Source of the DNA: Linnemannia elongata
Lineage: Eukaryota; Mortierellomycota; Mortierellomycetes; Mortierellales; Mortierellaceae
Reading direction: 5' to 3'
Assembly (NCBI GenBank): GCA_036320915.1
Contig: JAXBDG010000004.1
Coordinates: 1,674,001-1,738,000 of the forward strand
DNA length: 64,000 bases
Part shown: piece after piece, positions 46,741 through 58,833 of the stretch
Numbering within the stretch: position 1 is the stretch's first letter
Layout: every line of letters begins with the position of its first letter
Position numbers and translations under genes: made by a program
Notes under the pieces: model-generated
Seen by the model: the letters and a program-made list of their open reading frames with translations, nothing else
What the model was told of the DNA's origin: nothing
Database searches by the model: none

Positions 46741-48142
46741 TTAGACCGCACACTCAGCTTGAGCATCAGAAGGAACATAGCTCTCGAGAAAGGCCGCAAG
46801 AGTCTCCAGGGGGCACGCCTCCAAGGAGCACTTGAGGTCGGGATGTGCCTTCACCGTCTTGCCCTCGTAGATCGCGCGGACAACATGCGACTTGTCTGCC
46901 AACTCCCATGTTTCGAGGCCAAGTGTGGCTGAGTACCCTGGCCAAGGCGTGTTTGGCGCGCTGATTATGGCCATGATTTGGTCGATGGACTGATCGTGGA
47001 CGGAGTAGAACTCAAAGGGACGCGAGGAGGGGTCACCGTTCAATGTGGCGCGGATGTTCTTAGGAATAGTACCGACAAACATTCCACCGGAGACGCGTTT
47101 GACCTTTTCGGCCTGAGGCCCCCAACGCATAGGCCCATACGACATGACCCAGGATCCAGCAATGGCCTTGGTTGCCTCTGTGGGGGTTATACATTCTGTA
47201 GCGTTGGTGGGCGAGCAAGGTAAAGGCATGTTGTTGCAAAGACGCGAAATGAAGAAGTCTCCGTTTAGCGAATTGTTGTACTGAGGGTTGTTGGCGACAC
47301 CGAGGATATTGTTGGTCTTGGCCATCAGAGCATAATTGGATTTGAAAAAGCTAAGGAAGGTGGGCGTGGACACAAAGGGCTTGAAGATGGAAGGGAGAGC
47401 TGGGCAAAGGTTCCTGCTAAGGACAATATTCTCGACAGCCTCAGGGTAGGCGTTCATCTCAATGACGGATCCGGGGACACGGAAGAGAGAGGGATAAAGA
47501 CCGTTCAGCATGTGCTCGGCAGACTCGCGGGTGCGGACGGCGTAGGTGTTGCGGACGTAGATGAGTTCGGTATTCAAGAACTTGGGGAGGAAGTTGAGCA
47601 TGTCAACATAGATCGAGCGAATGCTCTTGCCGACGTTGTAGGTTTGCTGCTTGCCCCTGTTCGTCAGTTGGCCAATATCGCAGTTGCCCTTCCACATTAG
47701 CTTGTGATAAGGGCTGTCTTGGGGATCCGTGATCTTAGACTGGACGGTGGGAGACCTTGAGAGAACGTCGCCGCCGGAGTAATGGTTCTCTACGGCGTCT
47801 CCGCACAAGTTGTAGTTGGCGTCGTCGCCGGGGAAGACCATGCTTGGAACTCTGTCACCATGGCGCATAAACAGCTGCACCTTTTTCAACGTTGCTCCAG
47901 CCTTAAATGATGGCAATATATCAAAATTGAAGTTAGCCAACTAGGTATCAAACAGATCGATTTCCTGCCTTCATAAAAGTTAAAAGTGTCAATCTTACAA
48001 TGGGCTTGTAGGTCTTGGAGTCTGATGTGATGCCTTGGCAGTAGTCATAGTCGCTGTAGATGGGGTCGTATTCTCCAATCTGTGCAGCAGCCTGGAGGGC
48101 GAGGAAGGCCGCAGAGGCGAGAGAAAGACGCAAAAGGTGCAT
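46741..48142 (-). CDS. Secreted histidine acid phosphatase
   Basis: Two exons (48142-47999 and 47940-46741, phase-0 join) give 447 residues. A clean signal peptide (MHLLRLSLASAAFLALQAAAQ) predicts secretion or vacuolar delivery. The catalytic signature FMRHGDRVPS (Arg74, His75) marks the phospho-accepting histidine, and YSVHDQSIDQ supplies the proton-donating His-Asp pair. Between them come GQLTNRGKQQ, YVRNTYAVRTRESAEHML and several paired cysteines (LCGD, NLCPAL, RLCNNMPLPC, LKCSLEACPL). Such enzymes release phosphate from phytate, sugar phosphates or other monoesters. The sequence looks closer to lysosomal/PXYLP1-like acid phosphatases than to classical fungal phytases, but this is a judgement by eye. 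No phosphate-response motif was searched systematically. Confidence 0.88.
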
Positions 48143-50886
48143 GGCGATGTGAGTGAAGGAAGGATGGAAAACGGAAAAATGCGTGGGCGGGTGAACAAAG
48201 ACAAGCGAAGCTGGTTCGTTTATATACAGGGATTGATGTATCTATGTTTCCGGACAGGTACCCTTGTACCTTCTCCAGCCATTGAGCCGTTCGGACTTTT
48301 CTCTTTTTTTTAATTCTATTTCTCTCATTTGAGCACACGAGCCCAAATGCTTCTTCTACACCCCGAAAAAACTATTGTTGGTTGTTGATGTGAACCAAAG
48401 GAAACTAGTAAGAGAGTGGCCTGCACAAAGCTCTCATCGATGTTTCTATCACCGTTATTGTGGGCTGTATGGTTCTTTCATCTTTTCTTTATTCTTTCGT
48501 CCGTTGACTCTAGGCCAGCCTTTGATTCATTGACCTTTCAAGCCTTCATATCTTTTCGGACCAAAGCTTAACACTTATAGGACTTTACAACATCTCGATC
48601 ACCTTTAGATCTACCATTGACAACAAGGAAAATGCAGTGTTAACAAAAAGAGCCCCTTGTTGACTGGAGGCATTAAAGGCAACCCTGTTCCACAAGCCAT
48701 GTTTATTAATGCTCACCGAGTACCAAAAAAATGAACACGGATTCGATACAACAAAAAAAACGATATAAGATTGCATTGATTCGCTATATGGCGTAAAGGA
48801 GAAAACTTACGGCATCCACTGTTTGCTTTATTATGCCGTGGTACCACTGCCCATGTTCTCTTGTCACTGACTTAGGAGGGTACCGTCACTTTCGCCCGCC
48901 AAGCAATGAGTACTCCGCAACATACCTTTGCATGTCTCAAACCTTTATCGCGACATGGTTTAAGCTTCAAATTATGGTATTTCTAGCCTACCCTTGAACT
49001 GCCGCTGGTGGATCGAATGATTGCCTTGAGTCCGCTAAGCTAAGGGAAGTACAGAGAGAAACCCCGCATCAATAGGTTGAAGATGAAATGCACGTCTATG
49101 TACGAGTTTCATCTGCGAATGCATGCACAAGAGTAATATACTGTGGGAAATGTTGGAAAGAGGAAATGGAGGTACCTCTACCTTTGATACCCGCATCGTC
49201 GCCTGATCTTTTTTTTTTTTTTTTTTTTTTTTTGTGGCGTTCTTCGGATAGCTTTTAGAGTTCAGTGTTGCGAATGACAGGCCAATGTTCCATGGCAGCG
49301 AAGGGCGGCTCACACGAAGCCGCGTATATTCTATTTAGACAAACTGGTGATTCCTTTTATGATCCTACTCCAGAAGCAGGCTGGACAGTCAAGAGGAACC
49401 GGCCGTCAGACACATGGGTTGAACGTTGTCCAAGATAGACCCCACATCCTCAGAATTATCCGCCACGAATACAAAAACAGGTGTTTTGGGCGAGTACAAT
49501 GGAGGTTCTTGTTGCTGGTCAGAAAAAAAAGTATCAGTTACATGAACAGGAGTATACTTTGGGTTCTAAAACCCAGAAAACAGCCAACTAATACCCTTTC
49601 AATGGGTCACCTTTGTGCCGTCAGTTTGTATTGAATAAGGTTGGACATCTTGGACTGTTGACGCGTCTTCTATCCTTCTTCTGTTAAAATCCATAGAAGC
49701 GCTTATTCGCACTTTTCTTTGACCCTGACGAGACTCCTTTCTTTGTGGAATGTCAATAACAAACATTCGCACACCACATCCCATGGTTGAACCTCTCAAG
49801 AATGTTTTCATCAAGGAGAAGCCACGTAACTCGTACAGTGCATTCTTAGGTTTGCCATTGCTCCTCTACTCCATCAAAAAAGCAGCGCTTGTTGTCAAAC
49901 GGAGTAAAGAGGATCTACTTCAAGCCAGGCTTTTATTTACTACCCCCCCTTATAGCACCGTTGTTGTAGGCCGATGTCTGAATAGGCAAATCGGTGATTC
50001 CACATCTGGGCTGCCCTGAGAACTAAATTACTGAAGGCTTGACAGTGCATATCCTTTTTATTTTCGTTCGTTCATTCGTTCATTTGTTTGTTCAACAGAG
50101 TGAGCCATCTCAGAATGCACCTTTGATTCTTTTAGCACAATGACCTGGCAGTTTGTTGTTGTTCTATCGAATTTGACATGCAAGGGCAATAACGCATATG
50201 CTGTCATGGAGGCGGTAATGGATAAAATTATGAGTAGTCCACGTGACGACTACCACACCTGTCAGGGTCCCACTGGCCATCGTATTAGCCAAGCTTTTTC
50301 TTGGCTGTTTGGTCACGGTGCCTCTCCTCTCTTATAGATCGTAGATCACCCCTTATGAAGCCGGCTCCAATTGGGCGCCTTCTCGACCATGATTGAGTGC
50401 CCAGCATTGTGTGCAATAAAGCAGCAAGCGCGCGTGTATTGTGCTGCCCTCCTTTTTTCCCTCCCTCTTCCACTCTTCAACCCAATCCTCTAATCCCCTA
50501 CTCCATATTTATCTCGCTCTTGCTCTCAGCCCGACAGCAATTGAAATTCACGCGTGCACAAGGCTCTTCCTCTCCTTACTCTTCACCCAACCATTGCTCA
50601 CTCACTTCTTTCACCCACCCTTACCACACCAATCTGCCAATTCAACTGAACCCACAGACTGACAAAAACAGCTCACCTTCCTACAACTTCACACTTCTTC
50701 ATTTCTTTTCTCTTTTTTCTCGTTTTCTTTTTTCTTCTTTTTTTGTTCTCAGATACATTCTTCCTCACCCTCTTATACCACTTCTCCTCACCACAGCTAA
50801 TATACCCAACAGGAAGGAGACACCAGCCTACACATCCCTCGTCCACCTCCTTCCTCTTTCCACTTCCTTTCTACTCCTCCCCCCTC
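48143..50886. other. Intergenic region and CT-rich leader of the NIPA-type gene
   Basis: No gene is seen between the phosphatase and the magnesium transporter, which diverge. It contains T25 (49209-49233). A pyrimidine-rich leader runs from about 50440 to 50886. Confidence 0.5.
49209..49233 (+). repeat. Poly(T) tract, 25 nt
   Basis: Uninterrupted T run in the intergenic region. Confidence 0.9.
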
Positions 50887-51426
50887 ATGTCATTCGAGAA
50901 CCTGTCTGAGGTCCTCTGGTCAACCCCAGGCGGGAAGAGCCTCTTTGGGCTCTTTGACCACCCCACCGACAGCAACATCAACAACTTCAACAGTACAGAC
51001 GGACTCAGCCTCTTCTACAACGACCCCATCACAGGCGTCGGTGATGGCACTGCCGGCAATGGAACCACTCCCAACAACTTCCTTGTCGGCATCTCTATAG
51101 CGGTGGGAACCTCGTTCATCCAGTCACTTGGTCTGACCATCCAACGCAAATCTCATGTCATCAACGAAGCGATCCACCCTAAGGAGCTCCGTCGGCAAGC
51201 CTGTCACCGCCCTCTCTGGCACTTGGGCTTCCACACCTATATCCTGTCCAACCTCACGGGGACCATCTTTTCGATTGGCTACCTGCCTGTGATTATCTTG
51301 GCGCCCCTCGGAGCTGTGACATTGGTCTTCAATGCCCTCTTTGCAAGACTTCTCCTGGGCGATACCTTCTCAAGGCAGAGTGCAGCAGGTACAGCCACGC
51401 AACTTCTGTTTGCTTTATTATTCATC

Positions 51427-51465
<39 letters not shown>

Positions 51466-53621
51466 TCCTGGCAGCCTTTCTCCGTTTTCTTCCCATTTTC
51501 GTTTCCGGTCAATGCTTTCCTGTCTATCAGCCTGCCTAACTGTCTTGGATGCAGAGTTCGGTTGGGTCTAAAAATATTGCAACAGTACAACATCAGTACA
51601 TGTGTGTTCTGTACGTGGGGGCGCTGGCAGGCAAATACCCAGGGCACTGCAGCATACAAACAGGTCGTCGCTGGCTGGACACGCTCAATTGAGTTAGGGA
51701 AAAACAACAATCGGCTGGTATTTCTCTTCAACACGGGCTTGGTGGCTGGCTCGTTACTTCGCGAAGCAATTGAGTTAAGATGTGAAGAGAGCGAGCAGGT
51801 TTTAGATATATGTCAATAAGGTCATGTCGACCAGCGTTTGTTGGAGAAGAAGCCCAATCACTCGTCCCTTGCCTCTTTTTGATCTTTTCGTCATTTTTTC
51901 CTCCTCGCTGTGGCCTTCCCTCTCTCCTTCCCCCCCCTCTCCCTTCCCCCTTCCCCGACTCCCCTATCCCCTCAAAAATGCACGAAAAAAAGAGTCATCT
52001 GCAGGCAACATAGGGGCAGGTCACAGTATCCATTTGGAGTTGGAGAGGCAACCATTACCCTCGATGCATTGCAAGCCAAGGTTACTTACTTTACTTCTCA
52101 AACATATGTTGATAGGCACATTCCTCATTTTGCTGGGCGCGATCATGATTGGGCTGTTTGGAGTTGTCCCCGAGCCCAGCCATTCGCTCGAGGACTTGAT
52201 CGAGCTCTGGAAACGACCAGCATTTATTATCTACTTTTCGCTGATCGAACTGACAGTGGTCAGTCTGTTGGTCGCAAACAGGATCGTTGAAAAGGTGTTG
52301 ACCAGGAATGCACAGGCGAGTCTGGCAGCACATCAACGCACAGGATCCGTATCGGATATCGGAGGCGGCGGTGGCGCTGGTTCAATCAATAACAACAGCC
52401 TGAACCTCGACATGCATTCAGGACCATACGGGAAACTGTTGGGTAACAGAGCGTTTGGTAAATTGAGTCCGACCAAGATCAAGACGATACTCGGGATCTC
52501 GTATGGATGTGTGGGAGGCATGCTGTCGAGTCAGGCGTTGCTCTTTGCCAAGAGTGCCATTGAGCTCTTGTACCTGACGATTGTTGAGGGTCAGAACCAG
52601 TTTGAGAATCCTTTAAGTTGGTTCTTGGTCGTTGCCCTCATCACAGCAGCGCTTCTTCAGGTATGCATATCCTATGGGAAAAAACCCCCCTCGCAGGAAT
52701 GATGACACCAACACGCAACCAAAACAACAACAACAACAACGACGACAACAGCAACAGCCAAGGACAAGGGAAATGTAAACATCAATAACAGCTACAACGA
52801 CACCTTCAACAAAAACTACAGAAAAGGGGGGAAAAGAGCAACGATTTGACGTGGTGGAGGTCGCATGTTCAATATTTGTTTACAACAAGCACGACACTCA
52901 CAACCTTCTTTTTTTCTTCTTTTACTCCATCCCCCCCCTTTTTTTTTCTTTGCTCAATTGCTTATTCCAATTACAGTTGTATTATTTGAACCAAGGTCTT
53001 CGGCTTTGTGACACCGTGCTCTTGGTCCCACTCTCTTTCTGTGCCTACAACGTCTCGTGCCTCTTCAACGGGCTCGTCTACTACAACCAATGGGGTCGAC
53101 TCTACTGGTGGCAGATCCTGTTGATTCTTTTCGGGATCAGTCAGGTTTTGATTGGAGTTCTCGTCTTGGCTTGGAGACCTGCGGCGGGAGAAGAGTACTT
53201 GGATGAGGATGGAGATGAGGCGACGTTGTTGCTTCCTAATGCTTCTCGCCCTGCGACTCCGAGACATAGCAGGGTTTTCTCTTTCAAAGGCGTTTCTGGA
53301 GGTGGTGGCACGGGGGCTGCTACCGGCGGTGGCGGAGGTGGACATGGACAGGATCCTTCAGCGGATGCAAGGAATTTGATCCATGGATTTGAAATGTATG
53401 ATAGTGACGAGGATGACGGGCTGGATCAGGATGAGAACAACAACAATACGCCTTTAGAGCGCCAGCCTCATCGTCGAGTAGTGTCTGTGCAGGATCCAAG
53501 GCTGCTCTCGCGTGCATCAGAACGCCACCAGAGCGAGAGTGATTCTTTACAGACTCCTCCACCACTACAGTCTTCCAAGTCTCTCACCTTTGTACCCAAC
53601 AATCGGCGACCATCAAAATAA
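50887..53621 (+). CDS. NIPA-type (DUF803) magnesium transporter
   Basis: Three exons (50887-51388, 52116-52660, 52977-53621) give 563 residues. NIPA proteins are drug/metabolite-transporter-fold membrane proteins that carry Mg2+ at the plasma membrane or endosomes. A polar, Asn/Gly-rich N-terminus (about 65 residues) comes before the first helix (NNFLVGISIAVGTSFIQSLG). The NIPA core then follows: GYLPVIILAPLGAVTLVFNA, LLLGDTFSRQ, TFLILLGAIMIGLFGV, a cytosolic Gly/Asn/Ser-rich insert, GISYGCVGGMLSSQALLFAK, YYLNQGLRLCDTVLLVPLSF and QILLILFGISQVLIGVLVL. The C-terminal ~150 residues are a disordered tail with Gly-rich and acidic runs. The 727-base first intron holds T34 (51431-51464). It converges with the insulin-degrading enzyme gene, stop codons 98 bases apart. 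Confidence 0.9.
51431..51464 (+). repeat. Poly(T) tract, 34 nt, inside intron 1 of the NIPA-type gene
   Basis: Uninterrupted T run starting 42 nt after the intron donor, on the coding strand. Confidence 0.9.
52719..52760 (+). repeat. (CAA)n/(CGA)n trinucleotide repeat inside intron 2 of the NIPA-type gene
   Basis: Imperfect CAA run with CGA and CAG variants. Intronic. Confidence 0.75.
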
Positions 53622-53623
53622 TT

Positions 53624-53629
53624 AATAAA
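53624..53629 (+). terminator. Candidate polyadenylation signal of the NIPA-type gene
   Basis: AATAAA directly after the stop codon, in a 98-base gap between convergent genes. Confidence 0.4.
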
Positions 53630-53719
53630 TGCAAACTTGGTGGCGCTTTTCTATGATACGGTAACATCTTTTCTATATGTGATTTATTTTAAGTGTCTTT
53701 AGGGTGTCAAATAGTAGTA

Positions 53720-56700
53720 TTACAACTTGGAATAACGTAGGAGGTCGATGACGGGAACGGGAGCACGGCTGAGTTCGAGTCCTGCCTTGAAAGTGACCAC
53801 ATCTTCAATGAGCAGGGTTCCCTCCTTGAGTGTAATGACCTCCTCCAAAGTTCTCACTTCTGGCTCGACCTTGCTTTCGTCCGTTTCCTTTTCCTTAGAC
53901 GACTTGACCTTGGTATCAGTGGACTTGTTCAACATTTGCGATCGTATATGGACAGAAACCTTCTTGGCGCGTACCGCACCGGGCAAGATCCACTCCGCAA
54001 AAAATCTTCTCGCATCCTCCAAACTCATCCGCCTCATCACTTCCACCTCCTCAGCGATCTCCCAGAAATCAAAATACCCCGACAGGATCTGTCCCCAATA
54101 CCTCCCGGTCTCCTCCCTCAACTTCATATCCTTTCTCAACTTCTTTTCAACCAACGACTGGACCTGTCGTTCGAAATCCTGCGGTGTCATGGTGTTGAAG
54201 AGGAGGTTGTTGATCCGGTTGGAGAGGAAGGATTCGATTCGCGATTCAATATAGACGGGGTCCCGTTCGGATTGGACGAGGATCTTGATTCCGGTGAGGG
54301 GTCCAAAGGTGTGGATGCCCGATTGGACAATGTAGCCAAGTTGTTCGGTGGTTCGGAGTTGGTGGAAACAGGGCTCTTGGATAATTTGGGTTAGGATCTG
54401 GGTTAGGGCTCTGGTCGTCTTGTGGTCTCTGGCAAGGGTATCCTGGTTCTTGGAGTTTGGACTTAAACTGGAAGGAGGGAGGTGGGGCACGTCTTCCATT
54501 TGGATAAAGTACTCGATTCCAGAGTTGAGGTTACTTGGATCTGGGGTATCCCTCTGATAGACAGCTTGACAACCCTCAGGGAGGAGCAAAGATCTCATGG
54601 CAGTCAGTTCCGAGGGTACCAAAGGTCTCGTGGCAGCACCCAGCCCCTCCTCCACAATCTCGCTCACCCTCAAAGCCTGTCCACGATCCATATTTCCGTG
54701 AACAAGACCCTCAACATGCAGTCGAGCCAACATCTCGGAATAAAACAGCTGAATCTCCTCGGGGGTCGTAACAAACTCGAGCGCGTCCAAACGTTCTATA
54801 AATGTCCACATTTTCTCCTGATGGATCACTTGGATATGATACGACGCGTGTTGAGACGGGTTGGCGAGGTAGGCGTTCCGATGGTCGCGCTCGATCTGAT
54901 CCCTGATCCTTACAAACCTGTCTGGTTCGACTTGAAGGTTGCGCATGGTGTGGATAACCCTTTCCAGCAAGAGGTGGGCTTTATCGTTATAACCCCGGAT
55001 CGAAAGTTGAATCCCCTTGATGGAGCTATCGAGGGTGTAGTCCAATCCTGCTATCTGAGCGGCATAAGTCTCCTCGTTCAGGACATCCTTGACGAGGGCG
55101 ACATAGAGCATCGATTTGACCAGGTTACTAGGATTCGCTGTGGCCAGGGGAGCGGTGAACCGGAGATGGATGTTGACCTTGGGGACCCAAAAGATATCAT
55201 CCTTCTTGTGCCAGAGCCGGGTCAATGGTGTATGTTTGATCAGTGTTGGGTGTGTCAGCGGTTCAGGTGTGTCAACTTTGTGGGTCTCAAAGTCCTTGGG
55301 CAAGTACTCGTTCGGAAGCGGCATATGCAACTCCGGATGCAATTCCAGTCCCTTACTCAATCGATCCAACAGGGCAGGGGAAACAGGAGCGACATGGTAT
55401 TGAGTCCCATACCACCTTTCAGTTTGGGTAAATGCACCTCCAGGGACGACGGATATATCCTGGGTGACGATTCGACCGACCCATGTATTGACTTGCAGTT
55501 CGTTGATGAACTGTTGAATGATCTGTGGTTCGTTGCTGCGGATGAGTTCAGAACCAGAAAGGACCCATTCGGGAGCGTACCCTCGTTGCATGGCGCCTGC
55601 CCGGGCGACGACGTAATCTGCAGGCTGCATCATTTCTTTGAACCGGAACGCCGTCGATGCCAACGAAGTCACCTATAAGATATATAATTATACCATGATT
55701 AACAAATGAGTTGACTGAAGATATGCAAATGACCAGCAAAATGAAAAAAGTAATGTCCTTACCTCGTCCCAGATGTGAGGCACAACACCCTCCTGTTTCA
55801 GTAACTTGATAAACTGGAAAACAACCTCAATAATCTCTTCACAATGAAGAAGCCCCTCCTTGGTCAGCGAGACAACAAACGACAAGAACTCGAATCCAAC
55901 TCCACCTCCAGGGTTGGACGCCGAGATCCCGCTCGCCCATCCCTTGCGTTTCAACAGAGAAAGAATAGATCCGGTTCCTTCGTGGCCCACGATATGGTTG
56001 ATGTAGCGGGCGGGTTGGAGGGTGTAGTGGCGGGAGGTGTCCGAGAAGGGGAACTTGATCTCTAGAGTGCGGAGGTCTTTAACTGGCTTGACATAGGCCA
56101 TTGTCTAAATTGTTAAAGAGAGGCGAAGAGAGTGTTTAGCGCATAGATTAATTTCGTCCGCGACGCGCTACAGAGCAGGATTCAAGGTGCTTGTAGCTTT
56201 GTACAAGTGAGTAGCATGGTTACCAAGAGTTCTTTGGGCGTCAAGGGAGGACCAGGGTAAGAGGGTGGAGCGATGCCGAGATTCCTGATTGCCGAAAACT
56301 TTTCAACCGCCCACCCTGTCAGCTCATCCAATGGCTCTATAAAGCAGCACAACAGAAAAAAACCCATGTGAGTATATCATCCCAATGTGACATGCACAAC
56401 AATAAACCGACGATATGGACTGCGTCCAAGTGTAAATACCTCGGCCGACGATGGCAAGTTTCATAATACTAGAGGAGTAGTACTTGTGATAGAACTTGAT
56501 CAACTCATCACGAGTGTTGATCCCTTCCTGAGTAGGAAGGTCCCTGAGGGTGATCAAGTTTCCGGTTCCAAAATGCCAGAAGGGATGGCTTCGACCGGAG
56601 AGATGTTTCCCCAACTGGAAGAGTCGACGACCGTCCATTTGCAGGTTTCGTTTGAACTCTGAGTCCACTGCGCGAATCTCCCGGTCGGTGCAGCTCTCGT

Positions 56701-57394
56701 TGAACGCTGGGGAGATGAAAAACTGCGCGAACCTGTTTGAAAATAATGATAAAAGATAACATTGATGAATTATGCGAGTAATTAGGATTACCAAGTAGAA
56801 AGGTTCGATGACAGGAAGAAATGTATTCTACGAAAGCAATGCTTCCTTATTTTACCGGTCTAGGGCTCGTTCGAGATGGGCGTGTCCGACTTCAAAGTGG
56901 AAGTTGGTATGATCAAGACTGGTGGAGGCGTTGGATTTTCCAGCATGCTGCGCCAAAAACTCCTTGTACTCGTTCTCGCGAGGGTATTTATCCGTTCCTA
57001 GGAACAATAGATGCTCCAAATAATGTGCCAGCCCTTGTAGATTATCCTAAACGTAAGAAGGTTTTTGAAGTTGACGAGGAAGCAAAATGACGAACAGTCA
57101 GTGCCTTATCGCTGTGCAAAAAGCGACGAACGAGGCGACGGCGACAATTAAAGTCGACAGATACAGAGCGTCACTCACAGGATCGCTGAGATGGCCAACG
57201 TGGATATCAAGAGCCGCGGCAGACTTGTCGGCTTTGGCGTCGTGGATCAAGAGGACCTCGAGGTCGTTGTTGAGACGGACGAGACGGTAACTTCTTTCGT
57301 CGTTGGGTGAGGATTCGATGGGTTTCGTGAACACTGCGTGTGTTCCGTCAGGAGACATCTCAAACCCGACTGGTAGTGTTTTGTCAGAGGTCAT
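53720..57394 (-). CDS. STE23: Insulin-degrading enzyme family metallopeptidase (insulysin, M16A; Ste23-like)
   Basis: Six exons (57394-57179, 57046-56856, 56732-56440, 56336-56224, 56104-55763, 55672-53720) give 1035 residues, matching yeast Ste23 (1027) and human IDE (1019). The inverted zinc motif HYLEH is at 80-84 (His80, Glu83, His84). The distal ligand Glu161 lies in AVDSEF, exactly 77 residues after His84 as in human IDE. Other landmarks are [57 protein letters not shown] and [14 protein letters not shown]. The C-terminal half includes [29 protein letters not shown] and SRIESFL. There is no signal peptide, so it is probably cytosolic or peroxisomal; the C-terminus YSKL is a weak peroxisome-type tail at best. 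It degrades short peptides and, in yeast, helps a-factor maturation. All joins keep frame. Confidence 0.95.
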
Positions 57395-57951
57395 TGCAGT
57401 GAATGAGTGGCGACTTTATTGGAGGCTATGGCGGTATTTAGTCGTAAACGAATGAGCGTTTGTTGTTGTTAAAATGAGCGTTCAATTGTCCGGACAGTTT
57501 GGTTGAGCATTCGTTGCATGCAAGGTTGATTTTTATTTGGAATGAGGAATGGGAGAGGAGAGTGTACCTGGGGTGTAGGCGTGTGAGTTAGAAGAGGGAG
57601 GAGCGTGGAGGTTGAAGGAGGGGGTGAATGAGAAAAAGAGTATGGGACAGAAGAAGGGGTTTATAAAAGAACGCGTAAAAAGGCGCGGCAGAAGGAAGTT
57701 ACGGTGTGATGGGAAAAAGAGTGGAGGGCGCGGCAGTTCACTTCAGGAACATTCAGCGCTCAGGGTGGCAAAGTGTTAAATTACTTTGACACAGTTCATG
57801 ATTTATCAGTGCAGTGATAATTTTTTTATCATTCATTTTTTTTTTTTTTTATTCAAAGTGATTCTGTTGTACATTCGAAGTGGTAAAGGTATTGTTAGGT
57901 GGACTGATGGGAAGTAAAGAGGCGGCTCTGCACTTTATGACAACTGCGAGT
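57395..57951. other. Intergenic region between pirin and the insulin-degrading enzyme gene
   Basis: No gene is seen. It contains a T15 run (57836-57850) just beyond the pirin 3' end and the short promoter of the peptidase. Confidence 0.5.
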
Positions 57952-58833
57952 TTAACCGGCAATAGTCGACCTCCAGTTCTTGGCGCGCTCAAAACCATTC
58001 TGGTTGTACTGGTAGTCGACAAAGGTCTTGTAGATATCCTCAGTCGTGTTCATCACAAAGGGGCCATGCTGCACAATTGGCTCCTTCAGGGGCTCGCCAG
58101 CAATAAATACAAAGTGTGCATCCTCATCCTTGGTCGTGATCTTGACCGTCTCGGCACCGTCCTCAGAGAAGGTCAGCGTGTGGTGAGCCTTGCCCTCAAA
58201 CTCCTTGTCACCGATAAAGGCCGTGCCCTTGAGCATGTAGATGAATCCGGTGTATGTCTTGGGGATAGTCTGGGTAACGGTCTTGTTCTTGGCAACCTTG
58301 AAGTCGAGGTACATGGTAGGTGTCCGGGTGTAGACCTGAGACTTGACGCCGTGCGACTCACCGGCAATGACCTTGACGACAACACCCTCCTCAGGGTTGG
58401 CTCTGGGGATCTGGCCATCGAGGAGCTCCTGGTACTGAGGCTCGCACATCTTATGCTCCCTGGGCAAGTTGATCCAGAGCTGGAGTCCGTGGGCACGGGT
58501 CTGGGACTTGACTGGCATCTCGGAATGAACAATACCACGACCGGCCGTCATCCACTGGAGGTCACCGGGTCCGATGGTTCCCTTGTGTCCAGCAAAGTCT
58601 TCGTGCTGGAACTGACCCTCGAGCATGTAGGTGACGGTCTCGAAGCCGCGGTGGGGGTGATCAGGGAAGCCGCCGTTCTTGTCGACGTTGAACTCGTCGA
58701 GCATGAGGAAGGGGTCGTGGTTTCGGAGCTCAGGGCGACCGATGGATCGGCGGACACGGGCACCAGCACCCTCGGCTTGTTCCTTAGAGAGGACGGACTT
58801 TGTGATGGATCTTGAGGCGGGGATAACAGTCAT
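57952..58833 (-). CDS. Pirin family protein
   Basis: A single uninterrupted exon of 293 residues, typical length for pirin. This bicupin metal-binding protein acts in the nucleus as a transcription cofactor in animals; some microbial members have quercetin dioxygenase activity. The N-terminal cupin contains the full metal site: His59 and His61 in FPDHPHRGFETVTY, and His103 and Glu105 in GRGIVHSEMP, matching human His56, His58, His101 and Glu103. Other conserved parts are NHDPFLMLDEF, GQFQHEDFAGHKG, GLQLWINLPREHKM and the C-terminal EPIVQHGPFVMNT. It is the only intron-free gene of clear function in the window apart from the small membrane protein next to it. The leader holds TG/GT-rich sequence. 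The strong antisense frame over the gene is a codon-bias shadow. Confidence 0.95.
   Translation of the reverse strand: MTVIPASRSITKSVLSKEQAEGAGARVRRSIGRPELRNHDPFLMLDEFNVDKNGGFPDHPHRGFETVTYMLEGQFQHEDFAGHKGTIGPGDLQWMTAGRGIVHSEMPVKSQTRAHGLQLWINLPREHKMCEPQYQELLDGQIPRANPEEGVVVKVIAGESHGVKSQVYTRTPTMYLDFKVAKNKTVTQTIPKTYTGFIYMLKGTAFIGDKEFEGKAHHTLTFSEDGAETVKITTKDEDAHFVFIAGEPLKEPIVQHGPFVMNTTEDIYKTFVDYQYNQNGFERAKNWRSTIAG

Noticed and set aside
50379..50400. TTCTCGACCATG word shared with the GT10 leader regions
   Set aside because: The match is short and unsupported by flanking similarity, so chance is likely.
54482..55678. Plus-strand open frame of 398 codons
   Set aside because: Antisense shadow of the last exon of the insulin-degrading enzyme. 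It has no domain and contains residues typical of reverse-complement reading.
57880..58815. Plus-strand open frame of 311 codons
   Set aside because: It is antisense to pirin, whose minus-strand frame carries every family motif. The long antisense frame follows from codon bias.
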